Origin: Aristolochia californica
Taxonomy: Eukaryota; Streptophyta; Magnoliopsida; Piperales; Aristolochiaceae
DNA: 64,000 nt
Direction of reading: 5' to 3'
NCBI GenBank assembly: GCA_029961685.1
Contig: JARWKL010000012.1
Coordinates: forward strand, 23,297,227-23,361,226
The translations under genes were made by a program, and so were the position numbers. A model generated the notes under the pieces. The model saw nothing but the letters and a program-made list of their open reading frames with translations. It was not told the DNA's origin and made no database searches. This document shows, piece by piece, positions 11,101 through 23,100 of this stretch (position 1 is its first letter; each line of letters begins with the position of its first letter).

Positions 11101-14100
11101 AGTCTTCCCCCCTTTGTAATCTGCTTGTTTGAGCTTTTGTTTTAATAAAATTGAGCATCATTTAAAAAAAGAAGAAGAAGAAATGTTTCAAATGTGTTGT
11201 ATATTTGGACACTAGTAAAAATATTTGGGACATGTAACATAAACTGTTTTTTTGTGAACATAATCTTCAGTCTGTTTGGTATCCTCTAGAAGATGACTAG
11301 TGCCACACCTTACGGTAACATTGGTGCTTTTTATATGGGCTTCTTGAGCTATAAGCATTGTCTTAGCCACTCTGGACTTGTCAACATTATCGAACTAGTG
11401 AGAGGCTTTCGCATACATGGCAACTAAAACATCATCCATGTCAATTGTTCTTGCTCAAGTGATGAGAGTCCTAGAACCTATGGCCATTGTTCGGCTACTA
11501 TTGATATTATAGCATACATTCAGTTGTCATGGTCCACTCTCAAGACTTAACAGGGAGAAGGTGTAGGCCACGTGGTGCTAGTGGAGCAGATAAATGTGGT
11601 AATTATGGTTGTCACATTGTTATAAGAAAAGCCCATACATGGCCAGCTGTTGGCTCTTACATGACTCTATCTTGGGTCAACAAAAGTGATTCACTAGGAG
11701 GGGGGGGGGGTGGGTGGGTGGGTGCGAATGAGACAGAATGATGAGAGATTGCGGCAATGGTGGGACACCCAAAGCCCATCGGGGAGAAACTATGGAAATG
11801 ATGGCCAACAATGTATCAAATGATCATGAAGGGAGGCGAGACAATGGTTCTCATCAACCAATTTTTTGCTATCTCAGATAGATTTCAAACGTTGTGGGAG
11901 GCACTGCAATTAGAAGAGGGTTGGGAACTAGTTTGTGGTCAGCGATGGAGGAAGTATCCAAGCTTTCATAGATGCGGTCCCCTTTGGAGCAAAAGAAATA
12001 GTTAAGGTTGCCATCAAATCTGCCAACACTGGAATCAATAACTATGAAGCTATGGAGATCTCTGGAAGAAAGAGTCAAAACTGAACTGTGGAAAAGAAAC
12101 TCCATCGTTTCCTTTTGACTGCAAAGGCTATAGGGTATAGTAAGTGGTTGAACTCAGTGGGAAGTGCATCACTGACATCATCCTGCCTAAAAATGATGAC
12201 TTGGGAATCCTGGTGCAAAATTGTATGATACATCAAAACAAATCCTCCTCTCTCCTCTAGGAGATATCTCACTTTGACTTTGGGATTGCAAACGAGCATG
12301 GTGTCCCCCGTTGACCACCCCTCCTCTTTGAAGAGTCTTCCTCTAGATCGTATGAGGAAGCAACACAATGTAGTTGGGCTCTTGCCATAAGTAGAGCCAA
12401 AACCATGATTGTCAAAAGCAAAAAAATTGTGAACAGACTTTGCTTGGTTGAAATTTCGGAAAGAGATAATTGGGACCCTTGGGACCTTGCAAATTGGGCG
12501 ATAGCACTAGAGCCTCTTGCATGCACTAAAGGTAGCATTCGTTGGCCCATTGGGCTTCCTCTACATCCTCTCCTAAAAAATAACCAAATGAAGGTGCTCA
12601 ACTGCCACAACAGGGGATGTGGAAGAGTCCTAAGTCCTAACTGTGTTGCAACCCCGGAGCTCCACGGGGACCACCTTGCATGCAGATTGGTTCATCGTAA
12701 AGCAAATCCTAGTGGCAATCTGGAGTGAATGTACCATCAGAGCCATAATTGAAGTTTTGGGTGTTAGAAGTTATTATTTTAGTTAATTAGGTTTTCCTTA
12801 TTTTTGAAGAAAATATTTTTCTATTTTCTATTAAAAGTAGATTCCTAAGGTTTATGGGTTGCTAGGACATGAATGTTATTTTGAATAATGTCTAAGTTAT
12901 AAAAAGGGAAAAGAAGTTTGTAAACCCTGATTCTGTTTGCACACTCTTCTCCTGCAAAAAATTCACATGGTAGCAAAGCAACAATGGTTTTGACATGGAG
13001 ATGAATGGAGGATGAAGATTTGCTTTTATCAATAGTGAAGTGGGCTCGAAAAGGGCTTTGGGCTCTGGTAATTTAAAGGCTCAAGTGGCATTTATCTATT
13101 TGGAAAGGGAGACTCTTCTCTAAAGCTGGCAGATTGATGCTTCTTAACTCTTGTTTGGTAGGTATACCCAACTATTTCCCTTCCTTTGCTTCTTGCCAGG
13201 CCTCTGTTTGTTGACACATTGACATGATGAAAAGGCGATTCTTATGGCGTGGAACTAGCAATGAATTTCATTATCATTTGGTCAGTTGGAATGATGTTTG
13301 TATGCCAAAGACTATGGGTGATCTGGAAATTAGATGCACTAAGGATATGGGAGTTGCTCTCCTCCTCAAGTGGTTTTGGAAACTCAATTCTAGTTTGTGG
13401 CTTTTTGGAAACCGATGGTGGCCTCAAAGCTCCGTCTTCTTGGTGCTAACTAGATTCTTGATGGCAGTAGGCGTAATCTCTCTCCCCTCTAGAGAGCATT
13501 CCATCATCTGTTCCCGGTCGACCATCAAGTTTTTTGTTGGAAACGGATCAAGTTTCAATTTTTGGACTGATTGGTGGGCAGGAGCTGGGCCTCTTGCCTC
13601 CTCCTTCCCCTCACTTTTTCAGCTTACTACATGCCGCAACCTCTCTGTTGTTGATGCTTGGCTTAATGGTTCTTGGGATTTCCACTTGAGACGTGATTTC
13701 TTTGTTGAGGAGGCCACTGCCATCTGCAGCTTGATCGATGATCTTGGTGCTGTCACCATTCAGACTCATGTAACTGACCGTATAATTTGGCTCCCCGATG
13801 ACAGTGGCCGTTTTTCAATCTCTTCAGCCTACCGACACCTCATGGGATGGACCAAAACCCCTATTGCTCAATCAGCTACTACAACATGGCTCCTCATGCC
13901 CCCCTGTGTTGGATTCTTCCTTTGGAGATCATGCCACAATAGGATCCTCACAGCTAGGGGTGGCATCGACCTATGTTCGAGCCGAGTTTGATCTAAATAT
14001 TTCGAACTCGAGCTCAAGCCAAGCCTAGCCTCAAGCCTAAAATTGTAATCGAGCTCGATCCCAATAATTTTAACTGAGTTCGAGCTCCAACCTTCATTTA

Positions 14101-17100
14101 AAACTTTGCATAAAATACAAGTCAAATAAATTGTATATAAAATTATGCATATTGGGTATAACCTCTACATAAAATTGGACATAACCTCTGTATATTAACC
14201 CTGCATAAAATTATCTATACACTGTGCATAAAATTATTCATAAAAGCTGCATAATTATGCATGAACTTTATTCAATAATCAAACACAAAAACATTCATTT
14301 GAAAAGCAACGCTAGTTTATCCATTTGTACTCAATCAGATCGTTTTGATTCAAGGACTGGAAAACTAGATCATCGAGACAGAGAAAAAGTTTAAGAAAAA
14401 CGGTTTTGGATGACTTAATCGTATGCCCTTTTGTTTTTTCTTCGGAGCATGAATTCATACAGCAACAGTTCTAAAATGCTACTAATCTGTTCTTCTGAAA
14501 AACTTGAGTAGAGTTAGCATTAAGAGAGTACCTCAAACAATTTGAGTCTCTTCAAGAGCCATGAGGAAGTGACAGCCGAAGTTCAAGAAACAATTTTTTT
14601 TTTCTTTCATGTGTTTGTGATCTCGCACGTGCGAAATCGCACGATGTCTTCGCGCATGCAAGGGGGAAAATTATTTCTCCCCTAACTTAGGTCTCTAGTT
14701 TTCTTCCGAGACGACGCAGGGGGCAGGGGGCTCTAGTGGTGCCAATGAGGAGCTGTCGTCAAGCAGCGGCGAAGGTAGTGGCTACTGAGACGATGCGGGG
14801 GTAAGGGAGTCTGCGACGAAGGCGGCCACAACAGCGGACGGGAGGGGATCGGCAGGGATAAGGATCAGCGACGACAGATGAGGGGAGGAAGAAATCGGAG
14901 GAAGAAATAAAAGTCGAACTCAAATAGTCGAAGACGACTCCCACTCCTTACTCCCAGGCCCTCGTTAAGTTAACGAGTCGGCTCACGAGCTTTTGAACCA
15001 AACCATGGTTCGGTCGAGTTCGGCTCGTTAACTCAAACGAGCCTTGCAAGTTCGAGATTCAGAGTGGCTCGGTTTGATGCCACCCCTACTCACAGCTGAC
15101 AATATACTTCAGCACGACAACTCATCGCTGGATCCTCTCTACCCTTTTTGCGGGATTGTGGAGGAATCTATCTGTCACTTGCTCCTGCATTGCTCCTTCG
15201 CTTAGCAAGTATGGTTGTCGCTGCTCTACAGCTTGGGTCTCTAGTTTTGTATTCCTTATTGTGCTCTTTGTGTCTTGTCCCCTCTGGGATGGAACTTCCT
15301 AGACTGGGCAAGCTCCTATTATTTGCTTGTGTGGTCAACACCCCTTGGTGCCTATGGAAGGAGAGGAATGCTAGGAGATTTGAACACCTATCACACGGCT
15401 ACTGAGGTCTCTTGTACTACCGCGGGTTTCATTTATGCCTAGATGCGCTCCAGGAAGGAATTTCAATGCCTCTCTTATGCCTCCCTCCGCACCAATTGGG
15501 AGGTGATCGCTCGGTTGTCTACTCCCACCCCGTCCCCTCAGATGGCTGCATGGGTTCCCCCCCCGGCTGGCCACTTCAAGCTCAACTTTGACGGTTGCGT
15601 TCTCTAATGCCTTGCTTTGGCAGAGTGATTTATGATGCTAGTGGAACCGCTATTATTTCTTACTCGGGGACCCTCTTGGCATTACTGATTCGACTATGGT
15701 GGACCTATTTGGACTTTTCCACAGACTCCGTATCTTCCATGATCATTTCAGCAATCTGTTCATTGTGGAAGAAGATTCTCGGGTCGTCATTGGTTGGTGC
15801 TCCTCCTCCACCTTCCCACCCTGGCATCATGGGTAGATTTATTTTCACATTATGGATCTCATACCCTATTCCTTGTACCTGGTCCCATGTACTCAAATCA
15901 GCCAATTCGGCTCCAGATTCTTGTGCTAAATTGGGTCCCTCCCTTCAATCACTTGTTGTAAGGAGAGGCCTCCCTTGATGTTTTTTTTTTTTCTTTCTTG
16001 AAACAAAATCATCACCACTTCAAAAAAAAAAGTGCAGTGGCCAGTTGCTGCATAAGTTAAACACTGATGGGACTCAAGTTTATGCCTTTAGAAGATCTAC
16101 AAAATATTTTTCAATGACTAAAGTTTAAGCAGGATTTTGTTTTTTTTTTTAGTTTTAATATATATGTTCCTTTCTCTCTCTCCTCTTTTATCAATATACG
16201 CACCCTTTCAAAAAAAAAAAAAATATGTTCCAAGCTGAAGCTTTAAACTCTGTTTCCCTTGGGGTTTCTTCAAGGGTCTCTTCTCCCCTTTGTTGTATTC
16301 TTGTTCTTATTAATGATATCCCATTAAAAAAAACATCTTTTATTTCTACAAGAGAAAATAATGAGACTTATAATAGTTTATCCTTGCTATGCAATTTCTA
16401 ACTTCCATTTTATGTTTTTAGCTTTCTTATTCTTCATTAATGCAAGCTTCATTCGGCAGCTGTTTGCTCTATTTTTACAGGTGCAAGAGGTTTTTCGTGA
16501 AGCAGGTGTAGCTGGATTTTGGAAAGGCATTATTCCAACTCTTATTATGGTCAGTTCTAGATTTTTTTGTGTACCTAAAACCCACCGAGTCTGATATTGA
16601 TGATATGATTCTTGTAAAACTGTGCATTACTTTATATTTTCTGATATTTCTGTGTATGATATGATTGTCACTTACCTTTTTTCTGGATTAATATGCCAGG
16701 GGGCATTTTTCTAACTTTATTTACTTTTGAAGTATAATAAAATGGAGATATTTACCCTAAAACAGGTGACTTTTGTCACATTTTTTCTGTCATAAATAGG
16801 TCTTTCATCTTTTCTCTGTCTTCTTCTTGCATTGGGTCTTTTCTTCTCCAAACCTTCTCTAGTTCTCCTTCTTTAGCTACTGTTCTTTTTCCTTTATCAT
16901 GGCATCTGAGCAGGTCTTGATCTGTCTTTTGATAAAGCATTGGATTGGCTGGAATGGTTGTGGCAAACAAATAAGAGAGGACAAGTGAAGTAAGTCCACT
17001 CAGTAAAAGACAAATACGAACTTTACCCAAAGATAGGTGTTAAGAACCCAAATTCTGAAGTAAAGATGCAGGGCTTCACTAGTAACTTGGCTGGAAAGGA

Positions 17101-20100
17101 AGAGAGGGAAAGAGAAAAGAGAAAAAGATAGAGGAATAAAAAGAGAATAGAGAAGAAAAAAGTAGAATGAGAGAGATAACTCACCTAGAGAGAGTCTTGA
17201 ATTTGGTGCACCAATCAATGACTACTCTCTATGTGAGTTATCCAGGAAGTCTTCCTAGATATCTGTAGCATCTCCTTTTCACTTAATTGTACTTGGGTGG
17301 TTGCACCTATATCTGCCAGTCACCTTGCGGACTTAATGCTAAACAGGGATCTTCCCTCCAAACCCTTATTGTGGAGGGAGGCTCCACCTTCTAGGTTGTA
17401 TTTTCTCTCTCCTTTTCTTTTATAAATTCACACATTCTATAAAAAAATTCACCTAGAGAGAGGAAAAATTTAGGAGGAAGAAAGATGTGAGAATGTAGGA
17501 GCAGAATTAGGTTTTGTCCAAGCATATAATTCATTCCTAAAGCATTCATTCAATAGGAGATTATAGAGTTTCAATAAGAGAGAAAAACTAACAAATTCTA
17601 GGTTAACTTAGACACAACTGCTAAACCATGGTATCAATTTAATTGCTATAAATATCTGATTCTACTTTTGTGGAGCTCTTTACTCTTCTCCAAGGGCTCA
17701 TCATGTAGTGTGACCACCTCAGCGGGCCCTTGCTCATCTAGAGAGACTCGAAGGTGGGGATTGGCTAGTGTTCCTCTACTATTGAGCCCACTTGGCGCCA
17801 CTGGGATGTATTTTAAGAAATTTCTGATATTCTTTTTGTAATTTTATATTCTTGGTTTCATGTTCCTAGGTTAGCAAATTTCTTTGCTGACAATCTTGCA
17901 AAGTAAGGGGCCTATCTCCAATCCCGTGTTGTAAAGGGAGGACTCCTTTAAGTTGTTTTCATTGAAATAATTGCTGAAGTTAGTGCTCTGCTGTTCGGCC
18001 TCCAAATCTTCAGGGATTGTCAAGTTAATCATTGAAGGCGACTCGAAGACGGTTATTAGTTGGTGTTCTAAAGACAACTTCTCCCCTTGGCGCCACTGGC
18101 CCATCTTTAATAGTATTGTTGACATTGTATCTTCTATTCATTGTAATTGGAATCTCTTTCCTAGATCAGCCAACTCTTTGGCTGATAAATTGGCAAAATT
18201 TGGAACTTCTCAACAATCTCTCATTGTTTGGGAAGGCTTCCCTCTTTTGTAAATTGCTTTTTTGAGCTTTTGTCTTAATAAAAATCAGCATCATTTAAAA
18301 ATAAAAAATAAAAAATAGCACATCATTTTCATAAAAAGAAGACTTAACTGCTATATATAGAAACTCCTAAACTAACTTAGACATTAAATCTCATTAAATT
18401 TCAGGCGTAAGTTTAAATTCGAATTTCTAGATATTTTATCTTTTCACTTAAAGTTTAATGACCCTTTGCCTCTTACACCCTTTTTTATTAATTTGCTCCT
18501 ACATTATTCAGATACTAACAATAGGCTGTGGCAGGATTAAGAGAGAAGGAATTAAAATTTGAATGAACTCACTGGAGCTTCAAGATTGCTTTGATGCCAT
18601 GGTATGACACAATTCACCTTGATTTGATGGTGTAGATTGAGGAAAGATGTAAGAAGAGAGAAGTAAGAAGAATGTGAAATAGTAGGAGGAGATCTATTAT
18701 GTAATTTTTTGTTTTCTTACTTCTTTGTTTTTGTTTCCTTTTCTTGTAAGGGTAAACTCCCCTAATGTCCAGACTTACACATAACGGGTTTGAGACGTGG
18801 GCACAAACTCTCTAACGGGCCATACAGATTTCAACATCATGGAGTCCAAAACACACAAACTCCTACCTCATGGAGCTTACAACACAAACTCCTACCTGGA
18901 GCTCACAACAAACATATTCCTATCTTGTGGAGCTTACAACACAGAGACTCTTACCTCATGGAGCCCACAACACACAAAAAGTTGGGGAGTACAAATTGGG
19001 CCTTGGCCCACACCCACAACTTGCTCTGATACAGTTGTTGGCTTTTGGGCTGAGCTCGGTTCCATCCTAGAATGACTAGCCACTTAGGAGGCCTATTGCT
19101 CAACCTTATAAGCCATTAACTTTTCTTTTTATTTTTCATTTGAGACTTTTTCCCATTCAACAAGTGTTACGGATAGCATCATTTCAAAGAAAAAAAAAAA
19201 AAGAAGTGTTATGATCCCAAACACAAAAGACATCCACAAATGTGACATTTTGTGGAGGTAAATATGCTTTTGAGTTTTCTGAGCCTTCCTTCGTTAATGA
19301 TGTCGAGTCTCCTTTGCCTCTTCTATTGATGGATAGCCCTATTGTTTCTTCCATACCAACTCTTATTAAGCCATTACAGGTATACAGGCGGAGGAAAGTT
19401 TGTTTAGGGTAGCAAACCAGCAATGATCTTACTTAGGTGCAGGATCCCGTCAATGCTGATTTGCCCGTGCCTTCTTCCTCCAAATTTTTGTAAATTCTGC
19501 CTTTAGCGACTTATACCTTTCAATTAAAAGGAACAAAGCATCCTATTTCTAAATATGTTTCTTTTCATAGTTTGTCTCTTAAGTTTTGGTCCTTTGTTGG
19601 GTCCTTGTCTAGTATTTCTATTCCTAATAAAGTGCAGGATGTGTTGTGTTCTCTTGAGTGGAAGAAGGCGATGGATGAAGAAATGGATGCTATAGTGGCT
19701 AGGCAGATTTGGACTTTAGTTTATCTCCTGCATTTAGTCATTGTGGGGTGTCGTTAGGTATATGTGAATAAGTACTGTGTTGATGGTACATTAGAGTGTT
19801 ATAAGGCACGATTGGTTGCTAAAAGCTATACCTAGACCTATGGGGTTGATGTTTTTGATATTTTTTCTCCAGTGGCCAGAATGAGTACTGTTTGGATTTT
19901 AATTTCTGTTTCTGTGACTAAAGGGTGAAATCCATCTCAATTAGGTATTAAAAATGTTTTTTTGTGGGTATTTGTAGGAGAAAATTTATATGAAGCAACT
20001 TCCTGGATATGTTGCTCAGAGGGAGAAGGAAAAGGTCTATCAACTAAATAAATCAATCTACGGATCGAGGCAAATTCCAAGGGCATGGTTCGACAAATTC

Positions 20101-23100
20101 AATAAGTTTGTCATGTCTTTTGGTTTTGCAAGAAGTCATTGTGGTCACTCCCTCTTTATTTTGTATTGATCTTTTGGAGTTGTTGTTCTAGTGGCAGATG
20201 TAGATGAAGTTTTGTTTGCTGGGAGTGATACTTAGGGAATTGAATAAGTAAAGGAGTACCTCAAGGAACCTTTTCAGACCAAGGACCTTGGATCTCTAAA
20301 ATATTTTATGGGGATTGAGGTTGCTTAGGAAGTTATAGTGTTAGCCCCACAGAAATATGTTACTGACTTGTTGCATGAGTATGGTTTGCTAAGACCTAGA
20401 CCAGCAAGATACCCATGGAAGTAGGTCATAATCTGTTGGATGATGAGAGTTCCTTAATGAAGAACAAGATAATTTGTAGGAGACTTGTTGGTCAATTGAT
20501 TTATGCGACAATGAAAAGACTATATATCTCTTTCTCAGTTAGTGTGGTGAGTCAATTTATGTGGATAAATGGTTTTTTAAAAAGGATTCAGACTTGACTA
20601 TGAATAGCCTTTGGTGTGGAAGTGTGATAAACAAGCATCCATTTTTGTTGCTAGTAATGTTGTATTTCATGAGAGAACCAAACATCCATTTTTATTGCTA
20701 GTAATGTTGTATATCACGAAAGAACCAAGCATATAGAAGTGGACTATTGTTTTTTATATGATGATGTGAAGTGTAAAATAGTAATTCAATATATCAAGAC
20801 TATTAAATTGGGTCCAAGACCCTATCACAAAATGACTAGTCACCTTAAGAAACCTCTATCCCAACTAATAAACTCAAATTTTTGTACTCACTAATCCATA
20901 TGGGACTATTCCTTAACACTCCCTTTACGTGTAGACCCTTTTTTTGTGGCTCTACAAGTGGGTAATTTAGGAGTAGGCAGTTTAGGTGTAGGCCCTCTTT
21001 TGCGGCTCTACAAGTGGATAGTTTAGGTATAGGCCCTCTTTTGTCGCTCTACAAGTAGATAGTTTAGGTGTAGGCCCACATATGAGTACCTGCTCTCATA
21101 CCATGTTAAATTGGGTTCAAGGCCCTATCCCAAAATGACTAGTCACCTTAGGAAACCTCTATCCCAACTAATAAACTCAAGATCTTTGTACTCACTAATC
21201 CATGTGAGACTATTCCTTAACAAAGACAATATGTCAGATTGAGACATGTTCACTACTATCCTTGGAAGATGAGACCTTGGTAATTTTTGTAACTAGCTGG
21301 GGCTATTTGATATACACGCTTCAGCTTGAGGTAGAGTATTAAATTATATTTTAGATCATTTTACTATGTATGTGGTACTCCTCATAGTTTAATTTTTTGT
21401 GAGTTTATTGGATTCAGTTTGGTAAATTTTTTACTTAAAATCGGAGTTGTAATCATAGAGTTACGAGATGTGTAGCAGTGAAGGGTATTTTTAACCATTC
21501 ATGTGATGTTTTTTATGTGAGTTAATAAAAGAGGTTAGAGGGGTCTTTTCCCCCTAATGCACAGGTTGCTCTCTCGCAGCTTTCTCCTCTCTCTTCTTAT
21601 TTTTTCTTCCTTTTCTCTTCTCTTCTCTTTTACTCTTTGTGAGACTTGCCTTAGACTCCACAAAACCTGCCTTTTAACCACCATTGTGGACATTGAGACT
21701 TGCAATTGCAGCAAAGAAATAAAGTTTTAGAGGAGTAATTGGCTAACATCCATTCCACTTGCCAAAGACTTGTGCCACTTTCCTTTTTTTTTTTTTTTCA
21801 AACTTGAATATATGGAACAAAAACACTGGGTGTTTTCAATGTCCAACTAGAATAGGAGAATTGGAATTAGAAAATTTCCATAAGTTAGTTTCTCAACTCT
21901 TAGTAAACTCCAAATTCTTTACCTTGAAAGAGGAATCCTGATTAGAGAACAACTCTAATTGTTGCCTTGTGACAGCTCACATTCAAGAAGAAATTCAAAT
22001 TAATACTTTTCAATACTTTTTTTAGAAAGTTTCTTATAACTGATTGCTAACTCAATGCAAGGCCAGAGGAATCCTAATTTAAAAGGAACTCTTTATTCTT
22101 TCCTTTCTATAGCAAACACCCAAGAGTTTTGAACGTTCTACAGCCAAGAATATAAAATTTCGAAAAGAAACTAGAACCCTTATTAGTCTAGGACATGTGA
22201 GAACTCTTGGGCATGGAAGGAAACTCTCAACATAAATAGGACACTTCCAATATTTGCAACAAAATAGGAAACTAGAATAGGAAGCAACTTTATTTTTAAG
22301 AGCAAAGAAGAAAGATGTCTAAGAAGATAACTGTTGCAACAAGACATGGAAAGCCTGCCTGAAAAATGAGAACTCGATGCTCATGAACGTGGGGAGAAGT
22401 CTAAGCATGAAGGAGACTCAGGTCGGATTCAGTTTTCTACAAGACTAGAATCATAAAATATGGAAAGAAGAAAAGAAGGAAAACTTTGGACCAGAATTGT
22501 AGCAAGACTAAAACAACATTGGGATTTTGGACAAGGAATCAAAAAACTTGCTCACTCCTCATTCCGCGTTCTTCTTCTTAATTTTTGTCTGGATTTTGAA
22601 AGATTTTGACACAACAGTCAAGGAAGAAAGCAAAAACCCCATGAAGAAAAAAAGAAAGGAAGGAGGAAGATGGAGAAAGTGGGTAGATTCACATGGTATC
22701 AGAGCGTCGATCTTAAGATAGAGAGAGAAAAGAAGGAGAAGGTGAAGAGGAAGAAGATGAGGAGGCAGAAGATGAGGAGGAAGAAGGAGAAGAAAGAGAA
22801 AAAAAGATAAAGAAAAAGAAGAAGAAAAGGAAAAAAAGATAAGTACAAGGTTTTTCTTTTTCCTCTATTATTATTGTTCTCTTCTTGGTTGGTCACTGTC
22901 TCATGGTTCTCTTGGTTACCAACTTATCAGCTTCATTATACCTTTGCTAGAAGTTATTGTTTTTCTTTAGAGTTGGTGCTGCATCGTCTATCTTTATCTT
23001 CATCCTCGTTTGTGCAACTCATAAGCATATTGGCCCGTTATACTTCATCCTAAAACTAGAGCACTTTTAGGTTGATTAGAGTCAGTTTTCCTGTCAAACA

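Larger units (their letters stand above)
19190..21540 (+). pseudogene. Ty1-copia retrotransposon pol remnant and 3' LTR
   Basis: The plus-strand reading carries copia landmarks in order. First is the integrase end (CYDPKHKR...). Then comes the RT start (W KKAMDEEMDAI near 19660, RYKARLVAK-like near 19795, FSPVA near 19870). KDLGSLKYFMGIEV follows near 20290, then RRLVGQLIYAT near 20480 and the RNase H motif FHERTKH near 20670. Before the LTR is LFDIHASA (about 21305), followed by a polypurine-like tract (about 21320-21335). Many stops and frameshifts make it dead. It is interrupted by a 47-bp tandem duplication and by a TRIM at 20801-21222. Confidence 0.85.

Noticed and set aside
12269..12610. 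113-codon minus-strand ORF
   Set aside because: No recognisable domain or splice context; the plus strand gives a better, though weak, LINE explanation.
13224..13991. 255-codon plus-strand ORF as a host gene
   Set aside because: It is the LINE post-RT/zf-RVT region and runs into the hAT terminus; not a cellular gene.
18836..18979. Repeat with regular about 30-bp units as a CRISPR-like array
   Set aside because: Units are contiguous and degenerate with no unique spacers, in a plant intron, next to an LTR primer site.
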